A stretch of 64,000 nucleotides of DNA from Paraburkholderia phosphatilytica (GTDB lineage Bacteria > Pseudomonadota > Gammaproteobacteria > Burkholderiales > Burkholderiaceae): contig NZ_QQOA01000004.1 in NCBI RefSeq assembly GCF_003443895.1, forward strand, positions 248,001 to 312,000, written 5' to 3'. Below are positions 17,262-26,818 of the stretch, piece after piece. The notes under the pieces were generated by a model. That model saw nothing but the letters and a program-made list of their open reading frames with translations, was not told where the DNA came from and ran no database searches. The position numbers and the translations under genes were made by a program. Every line of letters starts with the position of its first letter. Position 1 is the first letter of the stretch.

Positions 17262-20200
17262 ATGTCGTTACCGCGACTGATTGGGCAGGTAATCGCCTTT
17301 TCGCGTTTCTGGTTCGCGCGCGAAGCTGGACTGCTGATTTCGGACGGTACCGTGATCGAGCTTGCCGCGCGGCCCTTCGCGGTACTGGCCGCGTTGCTCG
17401 AGGCACGCGGCCGCGTCGTATCCACCGCCGATCTGCGCGACACCGTATGGAACGGCGCGCACGTCGATGCGAACACGGTGCAGGCGCAGATTTCCGCGAT
17501 CCGCCGCGCGCTCGGCGAAGAACGTGACCTGATCGTGACAGTGCCAGGGCGCGGCTACCGGATCGCGGGTGAGGTTCGCATCGTCGACGCGCCGGATGCG
17601 AACGCGGATGCCGCGCACGGCCGGCATCGCGGCGACGTTGGCGCGACGCATGGCACGCACGCGCCGAGCATTGCGGCAACACTTGCGACGTCGTCGGTGG
17701 CATCCGCCGAGCCGGGTCGTGTCGCATCGCTCGCGGCCGCGCGCGGCTCGGTCTCTACACTGTCGTTCGGCGCAGCCTCTCAGTCTGGTGCGCAGCCAGT
17801 CACACAGCCGGCCACAGTCGCGGCGTTCGCCGAACGTTTCGCGTCGGCCACGAGCAACGATCCACACGCTGTCCCATCGCTATCCGCCCTTGCGCCGATG
17901 AGCGCCGACGCCGCGCTGCGCTGCCAGACCGCCACGCCTTCGCCGTTCATCGGCCGTCATGCGGAGCTGTCCGAACTGCTCGCGATCGTGCCGACGCGCC
18001 GCATCGTCACGTTGACCGGCGCGCCCGGCATGGGCAAAACGCGGCTCGCTACCGAAGCGGCAGCGCGACTCGCGTCGCACTTCCCGGACGGCACGTTCTG
18101 CGCGGAACTCGCGTCGCTGAGTCAGCCCGAGCGCATTACGAACGCGATCGGCGCGGCGGTCGGTCTCGAACCCAACGTACGGTTCGGCGAACCCGCGGCG
18201 ATCGCCGCGCGCATCGGCGAGCGCCGCATGCTGGTGATCGTCGATCACTGCGACCATCTGACCGAAGCAGCCGGCCAGGCGCTGGACGCGCTGCTCGCGA
18301 GCACCTGTTCGCTGCACGTGATCGTCACCTGCGGCTCGCCGCTCTTTATCGCGGGCGAGCTGCCGGTTGCGATCGCGCCGCTGCGCGTGCCGGCCGATCT
18401 CGGCGACGGCACGCCCGCCGCGTTCTTCGACGACGCGCTGCATCTGCTCTGCGCGCGGCTCGCGCAAACGCTGCGCGCAGCGGGTCACGACACGCTCGCG
18501 CTCGATACGCTCGCGCTTGCACCCGCTGCGTTCCGCGCGGCAGCGCGCATCTGCCGACGCACTGAAGGCGTGCCGCTCGCGCTCGAACTGGCGGCGGCAT
18601 CGATCGCGACGCGCATCGTCGCCGGCGCGAACATCGAGGCGGCCATTGCGAGTTGCGCCGATGCGCTCGATACACACGTGACGCGCCGCACCGGCGCGCG
18701 CCGCGTCACCTTGCCGCGCTCGATGATCGCGCAGACGATGATCGACCTCTTCAACAGCGAGCTCGACGAACCGGTGCGCGCCACGCTGCGCCGGCTCGCC
18801 GTATTCACCGGCGCATTCTCGTTCGACGCGGCGCTCGACGTGCTCGATGCGTTCGATGCGCCGCGCGGCATGCAGCACCACGACGCCGCGCAGCGCGACA
18901 TCAACGGCAGCCAGCTGCGCACGCTCATCGACGCCGCGCTCGTCAACGAGGTCGATTGCGGCGGCGTGGCGCGCCTGCGCCTGCCGAACGCGGTGCGGCG
19001 ATTCGCGCTCGCCGAACTCGACCGGTATGACGAAAGCGACGCGGCGGCCGCGCATCACGCGCATTACGTTGCGCGCGAGATCGAACGGCTCGAAGCGGAC
19101 GATCGCGCGCCGCGCGGGTTGGCGCATGTGCGCCACGATATCGACGCGCTGCGGGCCGCGCTCGAATGGTCGATCGCGTCGGACAAGGTCGAGCTGTGTG
19201 CGGCGATGCTCGACCATTCGGCGCAACTGTGGGTGGTGCTGTCGCTGATCGACGAATACGTCGGCTGGATCCGCGCGGCGCTGATCCGCGCCGACGCCGT
19301 GTCGATGCGCCGCATCCGCGACGAAATGCGGCTGCGTGCCGTGCTGGCGCGCGCGCTGATGTTGAAGCGCAGCGCGTCGGACGAGATCGTCGCGAGCTGG
19401 GAGCGCGCGTATCAGCTCGCCACCGTCTGCGCGGACACGCCGCATCGATTGCGCGCGCTGTTCTGCCTGATCATGAGCGCGCTCGATGCGGGCAACGTCG
19501 AACGCTGCATGCAGCTCTGCACGGCATTCGACGAGATCGCCGCGACGGCGCAGCTGCCCGCGGCCGAAGTGAACGCGTGGCGGCTGCGGGGCATCGTGAA
19601 GGCGTATCACGGCGAGCTCGACGAAGCGATCCGCCTGCTGAGTCCAGTCGTCGAGCACTATGGTTCGCCGCACGTGCATGTGATCCACGACGAGCCCGTC
19701 TATGACAGCGAGACGATCCGCGACGCGAATGCGATGGCGACGGGCTTCGGCGTGTCGCTGCATCTCGTCGCCGATGCGATTCTCGCGGCGGCGCTGTGGT
19801 TCACCGGCGAGCCGCAGCCGAGTGCGCCACTGCGCGGCGTATTGCGCGCACCGGAAGACGAGAGCGAGCCGCTCGCATGCAGCATCGCACTCGCGCTGGC
19901 CTGCGCGCTTGCGATACTCGACGACGACGTCACGCTCGCTGAATCGTGCGCGGCATCGCTCGTCACCTGCGCGCGGCTCGCGGGGTTGCGGCGCTGGTTG
20001 CGCGCGGGCCTCGACGCGCAGCTCTGGCTCGACGCGCGCCGCGGCGACACCGACGCCGGGCGGCGCCTGCTGGCCGGCGCGGCCAAACGTATCGGCCGCG
20101 GCCACATCGCGCTGCTCGACGTGGCGATCGTCGCGACGCTGCTGCCGCGCGTGCCGACGGACCACGACGCCGAACTGGCCGGCGCGCTGCGCGTCGCGAT

Positions 20201-20441
20201 GCGCTCGGCGGTCGGTCACGCAGAGCAGTCCGGCGAGCAATGGTACGGGCCCGAGCTGCAGCGCATCGATGCCGCGTTGCGCCTCGCCGCGGGCGAAAGC
20301 GTCAGCGCGGTCCGTGCGCTGCTCGAAGCGGCGCTGGTGCGGGCGCGGCGTTGCGGCGCGAAACGCATCGAGCTGCGCATCACCGTGGACCTTGAAGCGC
20401 TGGAAGCGTCGGCCGCGAGCGGCGCGTTTCGCATTCGCTGA
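17262..20441 (+). CDS. Winged-helix transcription factor fused to a STAND-type ATPase
   Basis: The 1059-residue protein begins with an OmpR-type winged-helix DNA-binding domain (about residues 10-105: VLAALLEARGRVV, then VDANTVQAQISAIRRALG and GRGYRI) but has no receiver domain. An Ala/Thr/Ser-rich linker follows. A STAND/NB-ARC-like ATPase begins FIGRHAEL at residue 229, with Walker A GAPGMGKT at 253-260 and a Walker B-like MLVIVDHCDHL at 323-333. The rest is helical repeat of the TPR/MalT kind. ATG 17262 is chosen because GGAG lies nine bases upstream. It sits between the T3SS and an AWR-like effector gene, so it may control them, but no target is shown. Confidence 0.85.
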   Translation: MSLPRLIGQVIAFSRFWFAREAGLLISDGTVIELAARPFAVLAALLEARGRVVSTADLRDTVWNGAHVDANTVQAQISAIRRALGEERDLIVTVPGRGYRIAGEVRIVDAPDANADAAHGRHRGDVGATHGTHAPSIAATLATSSVASAEPGRVASLAAARGSVSTLSFGAASQSGAQPVTQPATVAAFAERFASATSNDPHAVPSLSALAPMSADAALRCQTATPSPFIGRHAELSELLAIVPTRRIVTLTGAPGMGKTRLATEAAARLASHFPDGTFCAELASLSQPERITNAIGAAVGLEPNVRFGEPAAIAARIGERRMLVIVDHCDHLTEAAGQALDALLASTCSLHVIVTCGSPLFIAGELPVAIAPLRVPADLGDGTPAAFFDDALHLLCARLAQTLRAAGHDTLALDTLALAPAAFRAAARICRRTEGVPLALELAAASIATRIVAGANIEAAIASCADALDTHVTRRTGARRVTLPRSMIAQTMIDLFNSELDEPVRATLRRLAVFTGAFSFDAALDVLDAFDAPRGMQHHDAAQRDINGSQLRTLIDAALVNEVDCGGVARLRLPNAVRRFALAELDRYDESDAAAAHHAHYVAREIERLEADDRAPRGLAHVRHDIDALRAALEWSIASDKVELCAAMLDHSAQLWVVLSLIDEYVGWIRAALIRADAVSMRRIRDEMRLRAVLARALMLKRSASDEIVASWERAYQLATVCADTPHRLRALFCLIMSALDAGNVERCMQLCTAFDEIAATAQLPAAEVNAWRLRGIVKAYHGELDEAIRLLSPVVEHYGSPHVHVIHDEPVYDSETIRDANAMATGFGVSLHLVADAILAAALWFTGEPQPSAPLRGVLRAPEDESEPLACSIALALACALAILDDDVTLAESCAASLVTCARLAGLRRWLRAGLDAQLWLDARRGDTDAGRRLLAGAAKRIGRGHIALLDVAIVATLLPRVPTDHDAELAGALRVAMRSAVGHAEQSGEQWYGPELQRIDAALRLAAGESVSAVRALLEAALVRARRCGAKRIELRITVDLEALEASAASGAFRIR

Positions 20442-20486
20442 CCGCACTTCGCATCCCGCTCGCGCGCTACCCGAACGCGTCACACT
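20428..20486 (+). promoter_or_regulatory. PIP box with shorter -10 spacing upstream of the AWR-like gene
   Basis: TTCG (20428-20431), 16 bases, TTCG (20448-20451) are present, partly inside the last codons of the regulator gene. The best YANNNT hexamer is CACACT at 20481-20486, 29 bases downstream rather than 32. The AWR-like ATG is 45 bases further. The box is clear; the -10 assignment is weaker than at the other six sites. Confidence 0.65.
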
Positions 20487-20531
20487 CGGTCTTTACCGTG
20501 GGTTGCATCGTCCTGCCTTGCAACCCGCGCG

Positions 20532-23500
20532 ATGGTCAACGTCTCCGCCCCGCTGCCCCCGCATCAGCCGCCGCTGCCTGAGAACCAGCCAGCGAACGGC
20601 ACCGGCGCACCGGCAACGGGCAATGCGAATGTCGCGCAGCCCGCGCAACAGAACGCGCCGACGCCGTCTTTGCGCAACGATCAGTCGACGCTCGGCCGTC
20701 TCGCGAATGCGATGTCGCGCACCGGGCAGCGCATGCGTCACGCGAAGTTCGACGTCAGCACGGCCGTATCGCAGCGAACCCAGCACGGCAAACCGATGGC
20801 GCCGGTCGATTACACGGCGAACGGCACGCGCTATCCGGTGAAGCCGGCCGCCGCGTCGACCGCGGCCGGCACGCCATTGCAGAAGAGCGAACGCGAGAGC
20901 CGCGCGGCGTTGGCGAAGACCGCGAAGTCGTCGTCGTCCTCGTCAGGCGCTGCGTCCGGCACGACGACGCAGGACGTGCCGCTCGACGCGATGGACGGCG
21001 GCGCACCGCTGCTCGCGTATATCGCGCGCAAGATGCCGGGGCCGACCGCCGATCCGCTCGCCGCGTCCGAACTCGCGCATGGCCTCGCAATGCAAGGCGC
21101 GCCCGCCGGCTCGCCGCCCACCACGCGCGGCACGCTGCTCGCGCACGCGCTGCACGGCGCGCAGGTCGGCGACGCGCACGAAGCGGCGGAGACGCTCGAT
21201 ACGCTCGCGAAGCTCGACTTCACGCAGATGGATCACGCGCGTTCGTCGTCGCCGGCCGAAGCGCGCGCGTGGCTCGCGGCGCGCACGCTGTCGCGCACCG
21301 ATGAGGGCTTCGAAGCGCTCGAACATCTGCGCAGCACCGTCGGACAGACGCCGCCCGAAGCGGATCCTTCGAAGCGGCTCGCGCAACGGATGATGCTGCA
21401 GGCCGCCGACGCGCTGGAGCCCGAGCTCGAAGCCGGCGCGCATCCGCTCGCACGCGATCCCGCGCCGGGCATGACGGCCGCGCGGCACGCGCCTGCCGTG
21501 GGCACGTCGCTGACCGAAGCGCCGTTCGCGTGGCAGGCGTATCACTCGGCGTTGACGCTGACGAAGTACGGCCGCGCGTCGTTGACCGACGACCAGAAGG
21601 GCGTGTTCTTCGCATGGCGGCAGAACTTCCGCGAAGACGGGCGCGGCAGCGAGCTCTCGAAGGCCCGCGAGCGTCTGAACAAGTTCTCCGCGAAGACCAT
21701 CGACCGCGGCGCGGAAAGCCGCTGGAAGAGCTTCCTGCCGCGCATTTTCGGCAAGCACACCGCGCCGACGCGCGCACTCGGCTACGGCACCCAGGGCGTG
21801 CCGCGCAAGACGATCGATGCCGAACGCAAAGCGCTGCAAAGCGCGATGCAAGGCGCGTTGCCGCCGCTCGTCGATCGGCCGGAGATGCGTCCCGCGGCCG
21901 CGTTGTCGCATGCGCGACCCGAGCATTCGATCGCGGAACTCGCGGCGTTGCATGTATGGCTCGATAGCGGTGGCTTTCCGAACGGTCATCCGGATGCCGA
22001 ACAATTGCACGCGATCGCCGAGCGCGCGCAACAGATGTGCGCGGACCTCCAGCCGCGCGACGTCGGTTCGCCGGCGACGCTCGACCGGATGCGCCGGACC
22101 ACCGCCGAATGGGCCGCCGCCGATCCGCACGTGCTCGCGCGCAACCCCGCGTTCAAGCCGATCGCGAAGCGCCCGTTCGACATGGAGCGGCTCGCGGCGT
22201 GGGGCAAGGTCGCGAAGGTGCCGGCGGATTCGCCGTTCTGGGGCGATGTCGATGCGTTAAAGCGCGCCGCGCGTCCTGACACGTCGACCTCGACGCCCGC
22301 CGACATCACGAATGCCAACGACGTGCGCGGCACGCTGAAAGACGTCGCGCGCAACCTGCAGTCGAGCTCGCGTCTGCGGCTAACCGACGGCGGCCGCATC
22401 GGCATCAGCACGCGCGGCCTGTCGGCCAACATCGGCAAACTGCTGCACGCGGGCGCGATACCGGTTGCGCCGCGCGTCGACGTGCGCGCGTCGAAGTCGC
22501 GCGAGGGCGTGGTCGAACTGAGCCGCAGCACGCAAGGCGTCGAGATGTTCGTCGGCACCGCGAAGACTTCGGTGAAGCATGCGGGCGTCGGCGTGCTGGT
22601 CGGCTACGACATGGACGTCGGCTTGACGCAGTTGCGCGCAGGCGTAACGACGTCGGCCGTGCTGCATTCGCAGGAACTGCAGGAGCCGAGCGGCGTGTCG
22701 CTGCGCGTCGCGCGGCGCGTGAACGCGAACGGCACCGGCTACGACGACAACGCGATGCGCGACAAGCTCAGCGACGTCATCGACCACGTGTTCGACGAAG
22801 CGACCAACGCGCGTCAGGCGAACACGGGCGGCGCGCGCGGCACGTGGAACCGGCTCGCGGACCGCTATTTCGACGACCCGGACGTGTCGGTGAGCTGGAC
22901 CGACACCGTGTCACGCATGGTGAAGCGCGGAGTATCAGCGGACGCAGGCGTGTCCGTGAAGATTCCGAGCGCGGCGTCGCCGGTGCGCGCGGGCGTGAAC
23001 GTCGGTATCGGCTACGAACGTACCTCGAGGCAGACACTCGATTCGAACGAGACGAGCGGACGCATGCAGATCGAGCAGCATCGCGTGGGCGGCGGCTCGC
23101 GTCTGCTCGGCAAGCTGAGCGGCACGGTCAGCGCGACCGACAATGTCGGCGAAGTGGGCGTCGGCCTCGTGTCGCTCGATGCACCCTCCGCGACGATGAC
23201 CTTCAACGACGACAGCCGCCTCGCGAAAGTGCAACTGGTGCGCGAGGACGGCACGCTGTCGCATCGCGCGTGTCTGCTCGACACCGAGTATTCGAGCGCC
23301 GAGACCTATACGCGCGCGATCGATGCGAGCCGCGACCAGTGGATCTCGCTGTTCGCCGCGCAAACCGAGGACGAGCAGCGCGCGGAGCGGCAGCAGGCGC
23401 AACTCCATGGTCAGCCGCCGCCGGTGCTGCCGCCGCCGCGTCAGGTGGCCGCTGAACGGCTCGACGCGCACCTCGCGGACGTGAAGGCGAACCGGCGGCC

Positions 23501-23822
23501 GAACCAGACGTACTTCCACCGCTACCGGCTAAAGCGCGACGCTGCGAAGCAGCTCGACGTGCTATCCGCGCTCAGCAAGCAGTTGCCGAAACAGGGGGCG
23601 GCGGACGCGTGTGCGGAGATCGATGCGAAGGTCGACCGCATCCTGAACGAGCCGGCTTCGTGGATGCCGATCGAGCTTAAGGTGAAGGAGCGCACCACCG
23701 TCACGCGCGCGCCGGGTCTCAACTTCCTCGTGCAGTTGAATTCGCACACGAGCGCGACGGGCGACCGCGAGATTTTCGCAGAGAGCATTCCGTTCGCGTT
23801 GCTGGAGAGGATGGATGGGTGA
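20532..23822 (+). CDS. Large AWR (RipA)-like type III effector candidate
   Basis: The 1096-residue protein has no signal peptide. Its first 180 residues are rich in Pro, Ala, Thr, Ser and Gln and look disordered, as T3SS export signals often are. The triad Ala-Trp-Arg occurs at residues 361-363 in FFAWRQNFREDGRG. Ralstonia AWR/RipA effectors are about 1000-1280 residues and are named for that triad; relatives are known outside Ralstonia. A later Gly/Val-rich region (about residues 650-900) repeats VGVGL-like strands. It follows a PIP box and ends the T3SS region. A BLAST against RipA1-RipA5 would decide. Confidence 0.72.
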   Translation: MVNVSAPLPPHQPPLPENQPANGTGAPATGNANVAQPAQQNAPTPSLRNDQSTLGRLANAMSRTGQRMRHAKFDVSTAVSQRTQHGKPMAPVDYTANGTRYPVKPAAASTAAGTPLQKSERESRAALAKTAKSSSSSSGAASGTTTQDVPLDAMDGGAPLLAYIARKMPGPTADPLAASELAHGLAMQGAPAGSPPTTRGTLLAHALHGAQVGDAHEAAETLDTLAKLDFTQMDHARSSSPAEARAWLAARTLSRTDEGFEALEHLRSTVGQTPPEADPSKRLAQRMMLQAADALEPELEAGAHPLARDPAPGMTAARHAPAVGTSLTEAPFAWQAYHSALTLTKYGRASLTDDQKGVFFAWRQNFREDGRGSELSKARERLNKFSAKTIDRGAESRWKSFLPRIFGKHTAPTRALGYGTQGVPRKTIDAERKALQSAMQGALPPLVDRPEMRPAAALSHARPEHSIAELAALHVWLDSGGFPNGHPDAEQLHAIAERAQQMCADLQPRDVGSPATLDRMRRTTAEWAAADPHVLARNPAFKPIAKRPFDMERLAAWGKVAKVPADSPFWGDVDALKRAARPDTSTSTPADITNANDVRGTLKDVARNLQSSSRLRLTDGGRIGISTRGLSANIGKLLHAGAIPVAPRVDVRASKSREGVVELSRSTQGVEMFVGTAKTSVKHAGVGVLVGYDMDVGLTQLRAGVTTSAVLHSQELQEPSGVSLRVARRVNANGTGYDDNAMRDKLSDVIDHVFDEATNARQANTGGARGTWNRLADRYFDDPDVSVSWTDTVSRMVKRGVSADAGVSVKIPSAASPVRAGVNVGIGYERTSRQTLDSNETSGRMQIEQHRVGGGSRLLGKLSGTVSATDNVGEVGVGLVSLDAPSATMTFNDDSRLAKVQLVREDGTLSHRACLLDTEYSSAETYTRAIDASRDQWISLFAAQTEDEQRAERQQAQLHGQPPPVLPPPRQVAAERLDAHLADVKANRRPNQTYFHRYRLKRDAAKQLDVLSALSKQLPKQGAADACAEIDAKVDRILNEPASWMPIELKVKERTTVTRAPGLNFLVQLNSHTSATGDREIFAESIPFALLERMDG

Positions 23823-23845
23823 GAAGCATGCTGCCGCAAAAACAG

Positions 23846-23880
23846 AAAACCCCGGCAGCCTCACGGCCCGCCGGGGTTTT
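23846..23880. terminator. Bidirectional terminator between the AWR-like gene and icd
   Basis: An 11-bp perfect stem, AAAACCCCGGC with GCCGGGGTTTT, closes a 13-base loop. The A tract on one side and T tract on the other let it end transcription from both convergent genes. It marks the junction between T3SS-linked genes and housekeeping genes. Confidence 0.9.
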
Positions 23881-23929
23881 CACATTCACCAAGCAACCGG
23901 CCCGCGGAAGGTCGGGGCCGATGCCGTGC

Positions 23930-25186
23930 TTACATGTGCTCGATCATCACCTGACCGAAGCCCGAGCATGACACCTGCGTCGCGCCTTCCATCAGACGCG
24001 CGAAGTCGTACGTGACGCGCTTCGACAGGATCGACTTCTCCATCGACGAGATGATGAGGTCGGCCGCTTCGGTCCAGCCGAGGTGGCGCAGCATCATTTC
24101 AGCCGAGAGGATTTCCGAGCCCGGGTTCACGTAGTCCTTGCCCGCGTACTTCGGCGCCGTGCCGTGCGTGGCTTCGAACATCGCGACCGAATCCGACAGG
24201 TTCGCGCCTGGCGCGATACCGATGCCGCCGACCTGCGCGGCCAGCGCGTCCGACACGTAGTCGCCGTTCAGGTTCAGCGTGGCGATCACGTCGTACTCGG
24301 CCGGGCGCAGCAGGATCTGCTGCAGGAACGCGTCGGCGATCACGTCCTTCACGACGATCTCGTTGCCCGTCTTCGGGTTCTTGATCTTCATCCACGGGCC
24401 GCCGTCCACCAGCTCCGCGCCGAACTCGTTCTTCGCGAGCGCATAGCCGTAGTCACGGAACGCGCCTTCCGTGAACTTCATGATGTTGCCCTTGTGAACC
24501 AGCGTAACCGAGCGGCGGTCGTTGTCGATCGCGTACTGGATCGCCTTGCGCACGAGACGCTCCGTACCTTCCTTCGACACCGGCTTCACGCCGATCGCCG
24601 AGGTTTCCGGGAAGCGGATCTTCTTCACGCCCATTTCTTCGCGCAGGAACTTGATGACCTTCTTCGCCTGATCCGATTCGGCCGCCCATTCGATACCGGC
24701 GTAGATGTCTTCCGAGTTCTCGCGGAAGATCACCATGTTGGTCTTCTCCGGCTCGCGCACCGGCGAAGGCACGCCCTTGAAGTACTGCACCGGACGCAGA
24801 CACACGTACAGGTCGAGCTCCTGGCGCAGCGCGACGTTCAGCGAGCGGATGCCGCCGCCGACCGGCGTGGTGAGCGGGCCCTTGATCGACACGACGTATT
24901 CGCGCACGACGTCGAGCGTTTCTTCCGGCAGCCACACGTCCGGACCGTACACCTTGGTGGCCTTCTCGCCGGCATAGACTTCCATCCAGTGGATCTTCTT
25001 CTTGCCGCCGTAGGCCTTTTCCACCGCCGCGTCGACCACCTTGATCATCACCGGCGTAATGTCCTGGCCCGTGCCGTCGCCTTCGATGTACGGAATGATC
25101 GGCTGGTCGGAAACGTTGAGCGAGAAGTCCGGGTTGACAGTGATCTTGTCACCGCCGGTCGGAACCTTGATGTGCTGATACGGCAT
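23930..25186 (-). CDS. icd: NADP-dependent isocitrate dehydrogenase
   Basis: The 418-residue enzyme oxidises isocitrate to 2-oxoglutarate in the TCA cycle. It carries the substrate-loop sequence with the regulatory serine ([14 protein letters not shown]), the metal-binding region, and the NADP adenine-binding [11 protein letters not shown] segment. Length matches E. coli Icd (416). The ATG at 25186 is preceded by GGAG on the minus strand. Confidence 0.98.
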   Translation of the reverse strand: MPYQHIKVPTGGDKITVNPDFSLNVSDQPIIPYIEGDGTGQDITPVMIKVVDAAVEKAYGGKKKIHWMEVYAGEKATKVYGPDVWLPEETLDVVREYVVSIKGPLTTPVGGGIRSLNVALRQELDLYVCLRPVQYFKGVPSPVREPEKTNMVIFRENSEDIYAGIEWAAESDQAKKVIKFLREEMGVKKIRFPETSAIGVKPVSKEGTERLVRKAIQYAIDNDRRSVTLVHKGNIMKFTEGAFRDYGYALAKNEFGAELVDGGPWMKIKNPKTGNEIVVKDVIADAFLQQILLRPAEYDVIATLNLNGDYVSDALAAQVGGIGIAPGANLSDSVAMFEATHGTAPKYAGKDYVNPGSEILSAEMMLRHLGWTEAADLIISSMEKSILSKRVTYDFARLMEGATQVSCSGFGQVMIEHM

Positions 25187-25587
25187 GATCGACTCCAGTG
25201 ATGGCTGTGCTCATGGGGTAGCACTGCTGGGTAGCAAAAAACGGCGAGATGAAGCGAAGATGACTCGAGACGCGGACACCGGAAAACCGGCGCTCCTCGC
25301 GGCGCGCGATGCCGGACGCCTGCGCCGGGCAAACTGCAAACAGCCAGGCCGATATTCTAGCCCACGCCGACGCATGCGGGCTTCGCGAAGGACAGGACGA
25401 TTCGCCACCCTGAACGCCACACCCGAAAAACCCGGTGACCGGTCCGCAGTCATAGGTCTTATATAAGACAAAAGACTCAACGTTCCGTATTATGCATTAA
25501 CATCTCGCCATTTGCCACCGTGTGCCGCTGTGGCCCACTGCGGACCAGCCCGGCTCCCGCGGCCGGACATGGCCGAAGCCCTCGTCT
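25187..25587. other. icd-rluE divergent intergenic region
   Basis: This 401-bp stretch carries no gene I can support. Its one striking element is a perfect 14-bp palindrome listed separately. It presumably holds the promoters of both divergent genes, but I could not place their -35/-10 boxes with confidence. Confidence 0.6.
25456..25469. promoter_or_regulatory. 14-bp perfect palindrome GTCTTATATAAGAC
   Basis: GTCTTATATAAGAC is a perfect inverted repeat in otherwise GC-rich DNA, 119 bases before rluE and 270 bases before icd. Its form suits a dimeric repressor of the GntR/FadR type. The regulator is not identified here. Confidence 0.55.
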
Positions 25588-26163
25588 ATGCGTCTTCTTG
25601 CTCTCAACAAGCCGTTCGGCACCATCTGCCAGTTCTCGCCGCACGAAACCCGCGCGTCGCTCGCCGACTGGGTCAAGGTGCCCGACGTCTATCCGGCCGG
25701 CCGCCTCGATTCGGACAGCGAAGGCCTGCTGCTCCTCACCGACGACGGCGCGCTGCAGGCGCGCATTGCCGAGCCGCGCCACAAGCTAGTCAAGCGCTAC
25801 TGGGCGCAGGTGGAGGGCGAACCCGACGAAGCGGCACTCCAGCACCTCGCGCACGGCGTCGATCTCGGCGACTACGTGACGCGTCCATGCCGCGCTGGCT
25901 ATATAGAGTCGCCGGCCGCGCTGTGGCCGCGCAATCCGCCGATCCGCTACCGCGCGGCAATCCCGGCCACGTGGATCGAGCTCGCGATCACCGAAGGCAA
26001 GAACCGCCAGGTGCGGCGGATGACCGCGGCGGTTGGCTTTCCGACGCTGCGTCTGGTGCGGGTCGGCATTGGCGCGCTCGATATCTTTTCGCTCGGACTC
26101 CTGCCTGGCGACAGCATCGAGCTGCCTGCCCGCTCCCCGTGGGATGGCTTCGCGAAGACTTGA
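25588..26163 (+). CDS. rluE: 23S rRNA pseudouridine synthase, RluE type
   Basis: The 191-residue enzyme belongs to the RsuA/RluE family. It has the catalytic motif GRLDSDSEGLLLLTDDG (the aspartate acts on uridine) and the later GKNRQVRRM segment. It lacks the N-terminal S4 domain of RsuA and RluB, as RluE does. The ATG at 25588 (MRLLALNKPFG) is chosen over in-frame codons upstream because the fold begins there. RluE modifies U2457 of 23S rRNA in E. coli. Confidence 0.93.
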   Translation: MRLLALNKPFGTICQFSPHETRASLADWVKVPDVYPAGRLDSDSEGLLLLTDDGALQARIAEPRHKLVKRYWAQVEGEPDEAALQHLAHGVDLGDYVTRPCRAGYIESPAALWPRNPPIRYRAAIPATWIELAITEGKNRQVRRMTAAVGFPTLRLVRVGIGALDIFSLGLLPGDSIELPARSPWDGFAKT

Positions 26164-26557
26164 CCGGCATCCTTACGCCGGCTTCCGATCTTACCGCTTC
26201 AAGCTCTAAGTGGTTGTAGCATCAAGGATTTTTCGATCTCGACAGCGCCGTGAAACATTGCAGAAGGATTGTTTAGGGCCACTCGCTGAAATTCGTCTGA
26301 AATCTTCGTCAACCGGTTCGCAAAGCCGCGCGTTATTCGACGCAGATGCCGCCGAAAGCTATCCGGCATTCAGCCTCGAGGCCCCGCGCCATAACCGTTT
26401 CAGACGGGTAAAGCGATGGACCTGGTGCTCGCAGACGTATCGGCGAATTTGTTCGATGCGGCTGTCAACCGAAAGGTGGATGGCGCGTTAACCGACGTGA
26501 CTCAAGATTCGGGTCGCAGGTTAAGTAACCTTCAATTTCATGCTGAGGATTTACCAA
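26164..26557. other. Intergenic region before the lysine-rich gene
   Basis: The 394-bp stretch is less GC-rich than its surroundings and holds only short frames without coding character. I see no repeat, hairpin terminator or operator. It probably carries the promoter of the next gene. Confidence 0.5.
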
Positions 26558-26764
26558 ATGAACAAACTGATCGCCGCTCTGGTCGCTGGCCTCTTCGCAA
26601 CGGCAGCTTTCGCACAAGCTTCGGCTCCGGTCGCTGCTTCGGCTGCTCCGGCAGCTGCTTCGACGACCAAGGCTACGGCCAAGAAGTCGACGCACAAGAA
26701 GTCGCACAAGAAGGCATCGAAGAAGGCAGCTTCGGCAGCCGCCGCTTCGGCAGCTTCGGAATAA
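26558..26764 (+). CDS. Small exported lysine/alanine-rich protein
   Basis: The 68-residue protein has a clear Sec signal peptide (MNKLIAALVAGLFATAAFAQA). The mature part is almost only Ala, Ser, Thr, Lys and His, with a KKSTHKKSHKKASKKA core. The composition resembles acid-shock (Asr-like) proteins, which buffer or protect the periplasm, and also resembles DNA-binding histone-like tails; export favours the first. The start at 26558 follows GAGGA at eight bases; an ATG 18 bases upstream would spoil the signal peptide. Confidence 0.8.
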   Translation: MNKLIAALVAGLFATAAFAQASAPVAASAAPAAASTTKATAKKSTHKKSHKKASKKAASAAAASAASE

Positions 26765-26818
26765 GTTTGGTCTAACGCAGTCAAGAACGAGCAGTACCAG
26801 CCGTTCTTACGGCGTTGA

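Noticed and set aside
17880..20483. Long minus-strand frame opposite the regulator gene
   Set aside because: Its His/Arg/Asp-rich product is the mirror of GC3-biased codons on the plus strand and has no recognisable domain.
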